From: Cercis canadensis
Taxonomy: Eukaryota; Streptophyta; Magnoliopsida; Fabales; Fabaceae
DNA: 64,000 nt
Direction of reading: 5' to 3'
Assembly: GCA_003255065.1 (NCBI GenBank)
Contig: QAOA01004580.1
Location: forward strand, 179,859-243,858
Shown here: positions 45,201 through 58,116 of the stretch, in pieces
Numbering within the stretch: the first letter of the stretch is position 1
Layout: the number at the start of each line of letters is the position of its first letter
Notes under the pieces: model-generated
Databases searched by the model: none
Told to the model about the DNA's origin: nothing
What the model saw: the letters and a program-made list of their open reading frames with translations, nothing else
Made by a program: the position numbers and the translations under genes

Positions 45201-48200
45201 TGATTGGTATGACCTTGATAAGTGCAATGTGTGTCACATGGATGAGGTACAGATCTTTTTTCTTCCTCCACCTTCTAGAGTAATTGTTTCTTATTTCTTG
45301 CATTGTTTTTTTTGCCCTTTCTGTTTCTTATTTCAACTGTTCCCTCTTACTCCAATCTGCCCAAAATATATATTGTTTTACTTCTCTTGCTCTTCAGTTG
45401 ATAACCTGATACTATATCTGGCTAAATGATGTTTATTTATATTGTAAGGAGTACGAGAACAATCTCTTTCTGCAGTGTGACAAATGCAGAATAATGGTAT
45501 GATCTTCATGCATTTTTCCAAAACCTTTTTTTCTTTTTGGCATTAATACAGATTGTAGTATTGATTGATTAAAAGTATATTTCATTTTGCTTAATCAACC
45601 ATTACAACTCTGGTGCTTTATCAAAATATTGATATGTGCTGTAAATTATAACTTCTACTTAGGTCCATGCAAAATGTTACGGAGAACAGAAACCAGTTAA
45701 TGGTGTGCTATGGCTATGCAACCTATGTCGCCCTGGCGCTCCTGAACCTAACACGCCTTGCTGCTTGTGTCCACTCCTAGGTATGCAGAGAGATCTTTTA
45801 AATATTTATGCTATGACAAAATGAATTACGGAGCATTGAGTGTTGTAATTGAGTTTCTTTTAGGAGGTGCAATGAAGCCTACAACAGATGGCCGATGGGC
45901 TCATTTGGCATGTGCCATGTGGATTCCTGGTTCGTGAGCACTGGGTTTTGTTTTATTTTATTTACTCTTTAGTTTGCTTATATGTGCTAACTTTATAACA
46001 ATTACCAGAAACTTGCTTGGCTGATGTCAAGAGAATGGAGCCTATTGACGGGCTAAATAGAATCAATAAGGTGGGTTTTCACAACTTACACTACAAGCAT
46101 TATTTTTCTGTTTTGCTTTTCTTTTCCATAAAATTGCTTGTGTTCTTACTTCATGAGGATTACACACTTCTGTTGTGAGGTCTTCATGTCTTGACTATAA
46201 ACAGTTTATTATATATGTTGTTTTCCTCCTTAACCTCTAAATTTGGTTTGTGATCAGGATCGGTGGAAGTTATTATGTAGCATATGTCGTGTACCTTATG
46301 GTGCTTGCATTCAAGTAAGTCTTTTGAGTTTGTAATACTGAAGGTTAGTTCAGTAGTCTTGTGTGATTTTAGATTATATGATTTTGGGCCTTCAACTTGT
46401 CTGTGCATGGACAGTGCCCAAGTTCTTTGTGAATTCTAACTTATGTCAAATTTTCTTTTCTTTTTTTTTTTTTTTTTGGGGGGGAGGGNTTTTTTTTTGT
46501 GGGGGGGAGGGCCAAAATTTATTTTCCTCTGCTATCATTACTTTAGAATATCAGTGATTTTTACATCTATCTAGAGTATTTTACAATGTTTTGAGGAATA
46601 AAAAGAGGCCTAATTCGTTGTTATAGTTTCTTATACATGGTGCATAAATAATTCCTGCAAGTACTTTTTCTCATTGTTCAAAAAATTATGATATTTTCAA
46701 AACGAATCTATAAAGCATAGGAAATAATTTGAGCTATCAGTGAGGACTGTGTTACATAATGTATGGACACATTTGTTTGTGATCTTCATCAATTTTCTTT
46801 TTGTTCTCTCTATGTTAATTGTGATTTCTTCTAATTGTCAAATGTTGTACAGTGTTCAAACAATTCTTGTCGAGTAGCATATCATCCACTTTGTGCACGA
46901 GCAGCTGGTCTCTGTGTTGAGGTTTTTGCCCCTTTTTCTCTTTTCCATGGTGTTAAATTTGATGCAATAATCATGTCACAAGTTCATGTCAATGTGCTTT
47001 TATTTATTTATTTAATTTTGTGATTTGTAGCTAGAGGATGAGGATCGGCTCTATGTACTTTCTCTAGATGAAGATGAAGATCAGTGCATTCGCCTACTTT
47101 CTTTCTGTTGGAGACATAGACAGCCTAATGGACATTCAGTTGGTGATGAACGTATTAGGCGCGTTGGTGGTCAATGTTCGGACCATAAACCACCATCCAA
47201 CCCATCTGGTTGTGCTCGCAGTGGTATGATATTTGACAGTTGGTTACTTACATAAATTGCCACTGGGCTTTTCTCTCTCACTCCCTTTCTCTCCTTGCTT
47301 CGTCTCCCCAATCCAATCTTAGAGAAAAAAGAGGAATGAAATCTCATTCGGTGCCCCTTATTTATTTGTTATTTCACTGTCTTTGTTACTTGTTACTTTG
47401 TGATATTTTATCAATTCTCCCTTTTGGTTCATGCATTCTATGTGTTTCCAGAGTTATATGTTCAATTCTATTGGGTAGTTCAATCTTTAGTTGAGTTTCA
47501 GTATCCACTCTATTTAACACTGAATTGATTGGGGTTAGTATTTACTTCAATTTAAACCAAACTGATGGGAAGTGACATTCTTTAGTTGAGTTTCATGTAT
47601 AGTTGGCTGAATGCTCACATTTTTAAGAATTCTTTGGTTGTCCTTAGAGTTGTGGGATAGGATTGTTTTTATGGTTTCCTTCTGGTGTTCTGCCAATGGT
47701 CTTTTTAAAGTTGTTTCCTTGTTGGATATGTTACGGGATCAGAGAACTTTACTGCTCTGTTCGTTTGATTTCTTTCTGCTGTTTCCTTTCTTGATGTGTT
47801 CTTTTGGGAGGATATGTTATACTCCTCCATTTTGTACACCTTTCTTATTTTTCTTTCAGAAAAGAGAAAAATGTGGATGGAATTCTCATTCTATCTCGGT
47901 CCTCTCTCTCTGCTGCCTTTTACTAAATGAAAGTTTGTAATTAATAAAATATACGTGATAATGTCTGTATTTATTCTTTGTGGGCAGAACCATACAATTA
48001 CTTTGGCAGGAGAGGCCGAAAAGAACCTGAAGCACTTGCAGCTGCATCCTTGAAGCGCTTGTTTGTAGAGAACCAACCTTACTTAGTAGGTGGATACTGT
48101 CAGCATGGATTATCAAACAACCTGGAGCCTTCTGGCAGAGGAGTTTGCCCTAAATTCTTTTGTAGCCAAAATAGGCTGAGAACCTCTCTGGTTGATGCTT

Positions 48201-50117
48201 CTAACAGCATACTTTCTACTGCTGAGAAATATAAGTACATGAAGGAAACCTTTCGGAAACGCTTAGCATTTGGTAAAAATTATTGCCCGTATTATCTTTT
48301 ATCTATCCAAAAAGCGAAAAAAAAAAAAGAATTATAGTCTATTATGTTGAAAGTTGACTGTTGCTGGCTTGAAGGGTTATAATTTGGGATTTAAGAGTGG
48401 AGTTGATATTCTGGATTTTTTTTGGGGCATTTATCGTTTAGATACTAATTAACTTGATTTCTTATTGTGTTGGGATGAGTTTGACAATTTCGTTAATTCT
48501 TGTTTTGAAGGGAAATCAAGAATTCATGGATTTGGCATCTTTGCAAAGCATCCATTTAAAGGCGGGGACATGGTAAAAAGAATATTCTCCATATAAATGA
48601 GACTCCTTTGTGTTATGACATCTCACCTTAGATGAATGGGCTTATTGATTGTCTTTTTACAGGTGATTGAATACACTGGTGAACTTGTTAGACCTCCCAT
48701 AGCTGACCGGAGAGAGCATTTTATATACAATTCATTGGTGGTAAATGATTTTGAATTATCTCTAGTGTGCTTGTAGAAAATGTGAGCAGTGTTCTTAGAC
48801 AGCTATTTTGTTTCAGACTAGAATGTCAAGCTATGAAACATAAATATCTTCATTGGATATATCATTTAAGAATTTGAAAATTAAATGATAGGCCTTGGAT
48901 TGAAACAGCTACAAACAATTAGTCAATCTCAGCCTCCCTTTCTCTTGGGAGATTGGTATATGGAATTAATGGTTGTGTTTGTTTTAGATAGAAAATGATT
49001 TAGTGATGTGACAGAATAATACAAGAGTGGAAAATAAGGATTCCTTTTAAAGCAACTATAAAAATACAGAAACAAGAAAAAATTATGTTGAATTATGTTT
49101 TTGCTGCCTTCTTCCTCCATTACTTTTTCGTGTGTCTGTGCATTTCAAATACCAGCATTGATTATTGTCTAATTAATGAATGCTTTGCTTGTACATAGAA
49201 GGGAACGTATTTCAATTGTAAAGAAAGTTTTCAAATGGTAGGAAACAACAAATTATAGTACTTTGATTGTGAAAGTGATAACATGACGATTCTTGCAATT
49301 GGTGACAAATAATCTAATAATACTAGTTCAATCTGGGTAATGATAGAAGGACTAACATTGCAATTGGTACTAGCTATTGACTTTCCATTTGTGTTTCTGT
49401 TTATGAAGTATCATCTCTGATACCAACATCAATGACAGTGTATTTTACCTTTCAAATTTTGGTAGCTCATTATGTGTGGAAACTGGCCTAAGAACTGGGG
49501 TACTGGCTTTGGATTGTTTAATACATGTTTATGCTGGATGCAGTGACTTGTGTCTCTTTCTCTCATACAGGGTGCTGGGACATACATGTTTCGAATTGAT
49601 GATGAACGAGTGATTGATGCTACAAGAGCAGGAAGCATCGCTCATTTAATAAATCATTCTTGTGAAGTGCGTGTTTCCCCTCTGATTAGATATTTTCCAC
49701 TTATTGCATGTGAAGTATTAGTCAATTAACTTAGTGTTTATGATTTGAAGTATGAGATTCAAATCCATTTACAATTTTTTATTGTATGCTAATCACATGC
49801 ATGTTTGTAAGATTTAGGGGGTTTATTTTCTTTGCTTTAGAAAATTTTGGCCCCTTTGTAGCATTTACAGAATTGAAGCTTCTCCTATGTTCCGATGAAT
49901 GACTTTGGAGAAGATAGTCTTTGTTTTGGAGAAGATAGACTGGGATTTATTTTCAGAGAAGACATAAGTGGCTATGAAATGAAAATATAATGCAGTGGAT
50001 AATGATGTTGATATATATTGTCCTGATCAAAATCATTATTTGATTATCTGATTCTAGTGTGGAAATTCTGCAATTGAATATATTTGTTTGCTAAAGAATC
50101 CATGCAATTCTTTTTAA

Positions 50118-50152
<35 letters not shown>

Positions 50153-50567
50153 NTTTTCTTTTCGTTTGTTCCCACAGGATTGATGAAATAAACAAATTCA
50201 GTGCTTTGATTTATTTCTTAACTATGTAATTTTTGTTGCGTGCAGCCAAATTGCTATTCAAGAGTAATAAGTGTTAATGGTGATGAGCATATAATAATAT
50301 TTGCGAGGAGGGACATTAAACAATGGGAAGAGCTTACTTATGATTACAGGTTCCCCTCTTTTCCAAATTTATGCTAATTGTTCCTTTTTACTGTTGTTCT
50401 GACAATGTTTTAATTCACGTGACAGGTTTTTCTCAATTGATGAACAGCTGGCTTGTTATTGCGGCTTCCCAAGATGCCGAGGTATAGTAAATGATACCGA
50501 GGCAGAAGAGCGAGCTTCTAAGCTCTATGTACCTCGAAGTGAATTAATAGATTGGAGAGGAGAATGA
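39209..50567 (+). CDS. ATX2: ATX1/ATX2-type histone H3K4 methyltransferase (trithorax homologue), 24 exons
   Basis: Exons: 39209-39831, 40117-40168, 40256-40330, 40460-40679, 41509-41623, 41766-41870, 42531-42736, 43489-43581, 43743-43843, 44232-44399, 45151-45246, 45449-45496, 45663-45780, 45864-45929, 46009-46070, 46258-46314, 46853-46921, 47031-47223, 47988-48272, 48511-48572, 48663-48740, 49571-49666, 50246-50349, 50426-50567. All phases fit, giving 1077 codons, against about 1062-1083 in Arabidopsis. Domains: N-terminal [22 protein letters not shown] from residue about 312 ([20 protein letters not shown]); FYRN/FYRC about 462-586 ([28 protein letters not shown]); PHD from C611 ([21 protein letters not shown]); extended PHD about 665-760; SET about 918-1040 with [32 protein letters not shown] and ELTYDY; post-[13 protein letters not shown]. 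The enzyme acts in the nucleus, methylating histone H3 Lys4 at developmental genes. Several diagnostic residues ([23 protein letters not shown] end) favour ATX2 over ATX1 from memory; orthology was not tested. Intron 2 has a GC donor. Confidence 0.95.
42870..43260 (-). repeat. LINE-type fragment in ATX intron 7
   Basis: The minus strand reads [15 protein letters not shown] and, after a frameshift, [11 protein letters not shown]. This resembles the C-terminal end of plant LINE reverse transcriptase polyproteins. It is antisense to the gene and non-coding now. Confidence 0.55.
43705..43730 (+). repeat. TG microsatellite next to the exon 9 acceptor
   Basis: About nine TG units followed by a T-run end roughly 15 bp before the TTTAG acceptor of exon 9 (43743). 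They replace much of the usual polypyrimidine tract. Confidence 0.8.
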
Positions 50568-50663
50568 GGTAAGCAACTACATAATCTTTTCCTGTATTCT
50601 GACATTTGCTGGCCAGTATTGAACATTGCAAGTATCTCTTATATACGTGTAACTGCTTGAGAT

Positions 50664-50669
50664 AATAAA
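50664..50669 (+). terminator. Candidate polyadenylation signal of the ATX gene
   Basis: AATAAA lies 97 bp after the stop codon in a T-rich 3' region. A cleavage site was not determined. Confidence 0.45.
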
Positions 50670-52420
50670 TGAAGCATTGTCAATAATTTCCTGTTTTATG
50701 TAATAGGATAATTGTATTGTTGCAGCATCCCACATTTTCTATTCCATGGATAATAAGATGATATGGTTCTCTTCCATCTTTTGCTCATTATCTAATATAA
50801 TTTATTCCTGAATGATATCACCAATTTGAAAATAAATGTATGAAAGAAGCCTTGGGCATCATGTGCATTAGCCTAATTTTTTGCTCTATGTAAATTATTT
50901 GGGGTCTGTTATGGCCTGCTCATCTCAATCTTAGATTAGGTTGAAGATTCTTTTTCTCAAAAAGTTGGGAAATGTGTGTCTTGACTTAGTCTAATTATAA
51001 TATATCCTTAGATTGAGTACAACATAAAAATGTTCGTAAGGAGAACTATTGCCTCAATTGGTACCTTTGAACATTTAGGTTAAGTTTGTGTGATATGACT
51101 AACAAATGACATGAGACATGGGGTCTCATGAAAATCTTGGTAATTGGACATGGCTTGAAGATTGTAGACTATTTAAGTCACGGTTAGAATATGTTTCTAT
51201 ACTTCTAAATATTTGTAGATACTGTGATTCCCTTGTGTAAGATTTTCTGCACCATACCGTCATGACTTGCTTTGTTAGTTTGCACAAAGTTGAATGGGTT
51301 TACCTCTTACATGATTTGTAGGAGGTAAGCATTTGTTTTTCATTGTTTCCAATCATAATATGAATGGGCGAAGATGGTTCATGCGAGTCACAGTTCTGGA
51401 CTCATCTTGTAGTTGGAATTTACAAATTAGGAGGGGAAAGAGTGGAGTTGGTCAGAAGGGAATAGACTGATTTCCAATAAGATAAAAACATACTTGAGGA
51501 AATGTATGTGGGTTTTCCTCTGAAACTTTACTCTTGGGTTCTTGTGTTTTTCTTCTTGTTGGAAGCTCCTTCTTAGAGCTTTTAGATTCCTCGTTAGGTA
51601 ATTTTGTGTACTTCCATTCTTGTTTTCATTATTTTGTCTTGTATATTTAGTTCCTAGAGGGCTCTGTGCATTTCTGATCTGCCCCTTTATGAAAACTCAG
51701 TTCAAAAACATCATAGTTTGTCAGGGGGGAAAATTTTACTCACTTACCAAACGAAAGTATGGAATAAGAAAACGGACAAGTGAGGTTGTCAATCTATTAT
51801 GCCATTGAACCCAAGGCATCTTAAGTTGTCTTGTCTCTCCTATCCGGACATGGCAGGTCATTCTTTTTAATTGGTGGTTGCATTTCTGTTAGGCTTCTTT
51901 GCATCTGAAGGTATTTTTTTTTTGGTTGGAGTAAACACCAAAAAAGTCAATGGATGAGTGATCATCTTTTATCACAAATTGCTTCCATTCGTTGTCTGTT
52001 GAGATGCAAGAAATACTTCTGGCCTCTCTAATTGTCAACAGAGCACCAAAGGGAGACCACGTGAACAATCCTGCAGCTTTGGTCATATATAGTCATTTGG
52101 CTCATTTACTTTACCAATTATAATTTAAAGAACGTGAATATGGTTGTTATAATTTAAAATCCAAGATATTTTATTCCATACAATAGTCTCAGCCTGAAGA
52201 TGAAACATAAATTTGCAAAGTCTATATGAAAAGCTTTTATAGCTTTGGGAATCCTCGTTCTATTTTGAAAAATCAATTGGGACTGGGAATGCTCTGTCGA
52301 GAATGGGAAAATTCATCGCCAAAGCCCAAATTGCGGCAGTGCATTTCCTCCAAAGGCATTATAATTTTAGTCATTTAATGTCTTTTCTTTGCAAGTAAAA
52401 GAGGGATTTTTTGTTTTTTT

Positions 52421-52456
52421 TGTGTGTGTGTGTGTGTGTGTGTGTTGGGGGGGGGG
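52421..52456 (+). repeat. TG microsatellite followed by a G-run
   Basis: About 12 TG units, then T and ten G. Confidence 0.95.
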
Positions 52457-52689
52457 ATCGACTTTCGAGAATTCTGCAGTAGTCTTCCCACCTCTTCCCA
52501 TTGCTCTATTTTGTGCCATAAATGACAAAGAACTTCCATTCCCTGCTTTTGTCTCCTCCCCTCTCATCTGTAAGGATAGATGCATGAAGTGAGGCAATTC
52601 TAGCCCCCTTGGTTCAGTTTAGCAGGTTTTTCTCTATTTTTCTGCGGCTTTTCTTTTTCTTTTCACTTTTTTAAATTAAACCTTATTTT

Positions 52690-52850
52690 GGCTTTATTTC
52701 CAGAATCATCCGGTTATTCAAAAATGGCTCTACTTCGCTGGTTTTGACTGGGTGTACTGGTTCATGGGGTTTTTGACTACTAGAACAGTTACCATTTGTG
52801 TCACTGATTATTATTGAACTGGCTGGTCCGGTCCAATTTTTAAAACATTG
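52690..52850 (-). repeat. Remnant of the TTTTAAAAAC/CCGG-end repeat family
   Basis: The minus strand from about 52848 reads ATGTTTTAAAAATTGGACCG followed by GACCAGCCAGTTC. This closely resembles the right end of the outer element at 21183-21150. The other side is a weaker CCGGTTATTCAAAAATGG at 52709. Confidence 0.6.
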
Positions 52851-55379
52851 ATTCCTATATTTTGTCCTTTTCTTCATGGTAGTTCATATCTGAATTTACA
52901 TTGAAAATTGACTGGTTGAGTCTATGCTCCCATTGGACTGATGAGCCTCCCCTTCTCCTTTCTATTTTTTTGCAGATTTCTTGTCCTAAAGTTATGGTTG
53001 TGAGATCCCTTTGAAGATGAATTTTGTCCAACTTTTCTCATGGTTTCTCTCCATTTCTCTGGATGGACATTGTTGTACATACCTCATCTTGTTCTTCCTA
53101 TTTTTTCATAACTCTGACTGAGCAGTACCTTTGCTCAAGGTGGTTTCCTTTTGGGTTCTGATCCTAGTAATGGAAAGATGTCACCAAACTCCTTACAAAT
53201 GTTTTATTTCAATTTCGTCGCAAACATTAAGGTACTTCAGTGTAACTTCAACAGACTTGCCTGGCTATTGTAAATCATCCTTGGATTGGCACAGAAATTA
53301 TGTAATTAGATTAAACCCTTCACAAAAATATGAAAGGAGAATTGCAATTGTGAATAAAATCCAATTGCTCATGGTGTCTCAAATGGCATGCTATAATGGT
53401 TTTCTTGTGCCCCGTTGTATGTGTCACTCTCAACTATACTAAGGTTAAGGTCTAGGTTTGGTGAAATACATAATTTCCACAATTAGTGATGCGTGCTTTC
53501 TGGTCTTTTAACAAGAGCTTGAGTTTTATAGACTATTCTAATATTACTATCAATGGTCTTAATTTTGGGCTTGGTCTCTAATAGGAAGTGTTTTGTCCTG
53601 ATTGCTTTTACTTTTCTGACCTATAGTTATGTAAAAGTATTTCTTTTGATTGGGTGCAAGATAGCTGACAAGAAAAAGATGTTTACAACTTGAGGGATGA
53701 CAAAGTTACATGGTGTATATTCTTGATTTCTATGTGCTATCTGATGATTTTAGAATCCATATTTTATTGAGATATTAAAATAGGGAAAATTTCAATTTCC
53801 CCTTTGTGGATTGGCCAGATCTCACTGCAGTTGAAAATCAGAGGTTAGGCCCCCAAAAAGTTTTTAAAATTGCAATTCTTTTTCAACATTTTTTCACTTG
53901 TATTCTTATAGAATAAATCTCTGGCCTGATCAAAACATTTTTTTTTTTTTTCATGAAGACCCTTATTTTATTTTGGCCCCTTGAACATTTTGATTCTAGT
54001 TCCACCCCTGTCATTTACCACATAATGCCTTGACCTTGAGGCTTTTATCCATTCACTTTTTAACAAAGAAATGCACGTGGAACACACGTGGATCCATAGA
54101 AATGCAAATGCCTTCCCCTCTGAATGACATACAAGTATTATATGTTACTAAAAACAAAATATCAAATATGAATTACTTAAAGCACCTTCTGCCATAAAAA
54201 TCCTTGGTTAATGTTTGTCTTCTTTAAAGGAGAAGACATTAATATGGATCCCTGTGTTTTTTTTGGGGTTTTCTCCCTTAGAAAATGCATGCCATGCACA
54301 AAAGCTCAAAGGCATTGAGGTAACAGATCTAAACTTAGGGGACAAGTTAAATGTGTTGAACCTAAGAGTGGCAAAGTGAGATTAGGCCACACCACAGGGG
54401 AAGGCTGAAAGTTACCAAATATAGTATATTGTTTATGAGAAGACACTTCCTATGGAAAGATTTATGATTTTGTAAAGAAAATGAGCAAGTGTTCACCTTC
54501 TTCAATGGGGATAACAGCATTTTAACATTTTACAAAATGGTGATCTTTTTTACGGCAAGGAATTTAATTTTTATCTTACAATTGAACTTTTCATTTACTA
54601 AGTCATATTATTCCATGCTTTAATTTCTCTTCACTTTGGAAGGTTAAGAGATGTAAGCAATACTGATAGCTAATCTTAATTTAACACCCAAAGTTCACAT
54701 CATGAGAACAACTGAGACTTTAAGGTGTAGGAATTAAATAGTTGTAAAGGAGAAAAATTGAGAAAGGTGTTACTGAAAAGCTGTTACCATAAATTAGGTC
54801 AGGCATTTATTTATATACATATTCACATGGTTTACATGGGAGTATAAATATTGACTGAGGCTATCCCTAAAAGAAAAAGAAGAAAAAATGTTGTTCTATT
54901 AACTGATATAAAGGATAAAGATTTCAGTTAAGATGCTTTATTTTGGAATAAGCATATCTATATTTATAAATACATTTATTATTTTCATGAAGATTATTAT
55001 TAATTTATGTATAACAACAATCAATATACTTGAGGTTAAAAGTAAACATTTGACTAGCTACAAGAATTCTCACTTGCCAACGGTATCTTTGAAAGAGTTA
55101 ATCTCTTTCTATATATAGTCAACTTAATCTCATTCAAAGTTACTTTGATGGGTTTTTGTCCTTAGTGCAAGGATAAAAAAGAGGACATGACTATAGAAAT
55201 GGGCTTGCTGCAAGAAGTCCTACATTACCAGCAGTATATTGAGAACATTGTTTTTCTATATTTAGCGAACTTGTCCTCATTCAAAGTTACTTTTCTTGGA
55301 TTTTACTAGATATGTTAGTCAATATTGCGATGGGAAAAGGTTCTGTGGATTGACCAAAAAAAGAAGGCTTCTGTTGAAG

Positions 55380-55600
55380 CATTTTGAATCGTGCAGCCAG
55401 CATCTTTGCTGTATTTTACTGGTCCTCTGTTCATAACATGAAAAACCCCCAGGTTCAAATGGGTCAAGAAAAGTCCGATGTGTTTGACTGAGTTTGGCCA
55501 GGGTGTTTGCATGTCTAGTTCGATAGATGAACTAGACTGGACAAGAGGCTGGGTTACTGGTTCAATTGGCTGTCCCAGTTCAGGTTCAATAACATTGGGC
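55380..55600 (-). repeat. Second remnant of the same CCGG-end family
   Basis: GGTTCAAATGGGTCAA (55451) and GGTTACTGGTTCAATTGGCT followed by GGTTCAATAACATT (to 55594) resemble the ends of the family above in diverged form. Confidence 0.4.
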
Positions 55601-56510
55601 AGAAGTAACTTGAATTTTAAGCATTTTGCCTATGAAGACTATATCATGTGAATGAAAGGATTTTAAATCATGTTATTGGGTTCAATTTTTAGCTGGGCAG
55701 GTATTGCTCTTGATTTGAAGATGTCAAGGCTGTGAATTTTTTTTTTTTTTACTTTATTACTGGACTTTCTTGTGGAAAGTACATATTAGTATATGTCATT
55801 TCAGAGTAATTTAGGACTCACAAAACACCTTGGAAAATTAGATTGAATTTGAGTGAATTTTCCACTTTAAAAGTTCGATCATTTGGAAGGAATATGTAGT
55901 CTTAATTTCCAAAATTTAGGAGTTAAAAGTGTACATGTATAACTACTTGTAAGGATGAATACTCAGACTACAATGAATTCAATAAACAACAATCAAATGA
56001 TAAATGATGGAAAAAAAACTAAATTTTATACACTTATATTTATTTATTATGGGGCTTAAGGAAGTGTTTTTAATTGTCGTTCTGATCTTATGAGATAGAG
56101 GGGATCATATACATTTCTTATTCTGTATTTGAATTCTGATTTTTTTGGGGATTGAATTTTATTAGAAGAGAAGAAAGGAAGATTGCGCGGATGTGGATAA
56201 GATAACCTCTAGAAATCCAAGAGAAGGGGAAAAAACAAAAAGAAAAGAGAACAAATGATCAATGAAAAAAAGCCTTCCATGCTCATGTATATCTACAAAA
56301 GGTATACATGTAGAAAGATTGTACTTTAGCACAAAAAAGAAGCCAAATAGGCACAATGAATATAATTTGATACTCTAGTGATTCTTAAAGGATCTTATTA
56401 TTCCTCTCAAGTTTATCACATCCATAATATATCTAGGCTTCTAATTTTTGTAATGAAATTTATACTTTTTTTTGTTTGTTTGGGGTAATTTTATGCATAG
56501 GTGTAATGCC

Positions 56511-56903
56511 CCAAGCTCAACTGGGTCAAGACTATTGAATGCCAAACCACATAACATAAAAGGCTAGCCTAATAGTTGTCAACTCTTAGTGCTTATGTCT
56601 AATCCCTGATATATCTAATGTTGGACTAGGATATTGCAATCTCCCCCACCCAAATGCTTAATGTCCTTGTTTGGCAAGGACCAATGGCCTGAGATCTCCA
56701 CTAGGTGATGTGGGATACCCACACTTCTGGTCGGTGTATAATCTCTATACCATTTGTAATGCCCCAAGGCCAACTGGCCTAAGATAATTGATGGCCAAAC
56801 CACATGGCCTAAAATGCTAGCTTGAGTCGTGTTAGTAGTCTACTCTTGGTGCTTATATGGTATCATCTAATCTTGGAGATATCAAATGTGGGATTGGGGT
56901 ATT
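56511..56903 (+). repeat. Two diverged copies of a TGTAATGCCCCAA repeat
   Basis: TGTAATGCCCCAA starts at about 56512 and 56756, each followed by CAACTGG..AAG and GCCAAACCACAT. Each unit ends near GGGATTGGGGTATT / GGACTAGGATATT, which is inverted relative to the start. A small terminal-inverted-repeat or LTR fragment is likely; the class is undecided. The chromovirus abuts the second copy. Confidence 0.55.
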
Positions 56904-57289
56904 TGATGGAGTCCAGAGAAAAACTAGAAAGATAGTACTGAATAATAGCAAGAATAAGCAATAGAAAACAATAGGGAACAGTAGATGAACTACTGAACCT
57001 CTACCCAGAGCTGTAGCTCCTCAGAGATATTCTCTAGCCAGGCAATCAGCCCTCTCCTCTAAGAATGATCTTCTTCCATACCCTCCCCTCTCACACCAGC
57101 CCTTCTATAACTAACTTCCCATGGATCATTGCCTTCCCCCATTTACGTAACAAACTAACCCATGTGGCATAACAACCTGCCACCTCATCATTTACTCTCA
57201 CACTCCCTACCCCCTTCTTATTCCTTCTAGAGTACACTCTCCATATCTTAGGCCTAACTATTTCTTCATTCACCAACTGACCCCTATCA
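56904..57289 (-). repeat. Chromovirus 3' LTR
   Basis: 386 bp. The minus strand starts TGATAGGGGTCAGTTGGTG and ends ..GACTCCATCA. The pol frame reads about 200 bp into it. Confidence 0.9.
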
Positions 57290-58101
57290 ATACCATTCCC
57301 TGTAAGCACAGCCTTGTCCTCAAGGCTGAAAGAAGGAAATTGGCTGCGGATAATGAAGGCATCCTCCCACGTAGCCTCTTCTATTGACTTAGCTTTCCAC
57401 TTGACCAGAATTTGACTGATCATTTCACCATTCCTCTGAATTTCCCTGGTAGCCAATACCTCTGCTGGCTCGACTTCATCATTCAGCTCAACCGCCAATC
57501 CTTCGGGTAACATAGGTTCAACCGAGTAGTTTCCAATAGCCTTTTTGAGTAGAGACACATGGAAAACGGGATGTACTCTAGAGGATGGGGGAAGTTTTAA
57601 TCTGTAAGCCACAGCCCCACACCTGGCCATAATTTGGTAGGGACCATAATACCTTGCTGCCAATTTCTGGTTAATCCTCCTTGCTACCGTTTGTTGGCGA
57701 TGTGGCCTTAACTTCAAGAATACCCATTCTCCCACTTCAAAGGATAGAGACCTTCTCTTCAAATCTGCATACTTCTTTATTTGCTGTTTAGACCGCATCA
57801 AATGATGCTTCAATTAATTAAGAGCTTCATCTTGGTCAATCAGTTCTTGAGTCACTGCTTCCACCCTTGTTTCTCCTTGTAAATATCTCACCAAGGTGGG
57901 TGGTTTTCTGCCATACACTACTTCAAAGGGAGTAGACCCTGTTGAGACATGAAAAGTGGTATTGTACCACAATTCTGCCCAAGGAAGCCAATGGAACCAA
58001 TGGCGAGGTTGGTCAGAAACAAAACACCGTAGATAGGCCTCCAAACACCTATTGATAACTTCAGTTTGTCCATCAGTTTCAGGGTGGTAGGATGAACTCA
58101 T
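57091..58101 (-). pseudogene. Chromovirus integrase C-terminal part and chromodomain
   Basis: 58101-57814 carries the last integrase block (YHPETDGQTEVINRCLEAYL with the catalytic Glu, then PWAELWYNTTFHVSTGSTPF). After a stop at about 57814 the frame continues with the GPY/F-type region (ARYYGPYQIMARCGAVAYRL) and a chromodomain (EVLATREIQRNGEMISQILV, KWKAKSIEEATWEDAF). The chromodomain would direct integration to chromatin. The frame stops at 57091 within the 3' LTR. Confidence 0.88.
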
Positions 58102-58116
58102 TTTGAGGACTGTACC

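Larger units (their letters stand above)
50700..56500. other. Gene-poor intergenic region
   Basis: I examined both strands and saw no conserved domain, RNA gene or complete transposon. It contains decayed repeat ends at 52.69-52.85 and 55.38-55.60 kb, a TG/G-run microsatellite at 52421-52456 and several T-runs. Confidence 0.55.

Noticed and set aside
49667..50245. Unusual long T-run with N suggested as an LTR or SINE tail
   Set aside because: It lies within ATX intron 22 without flanking duplication; a homopolymer assembly break is simpler.
51620..51808. Short frame with hydrophobic N-terminus
   Set aside because: No homology, no promoter context, surrounded by gene-free DNA.
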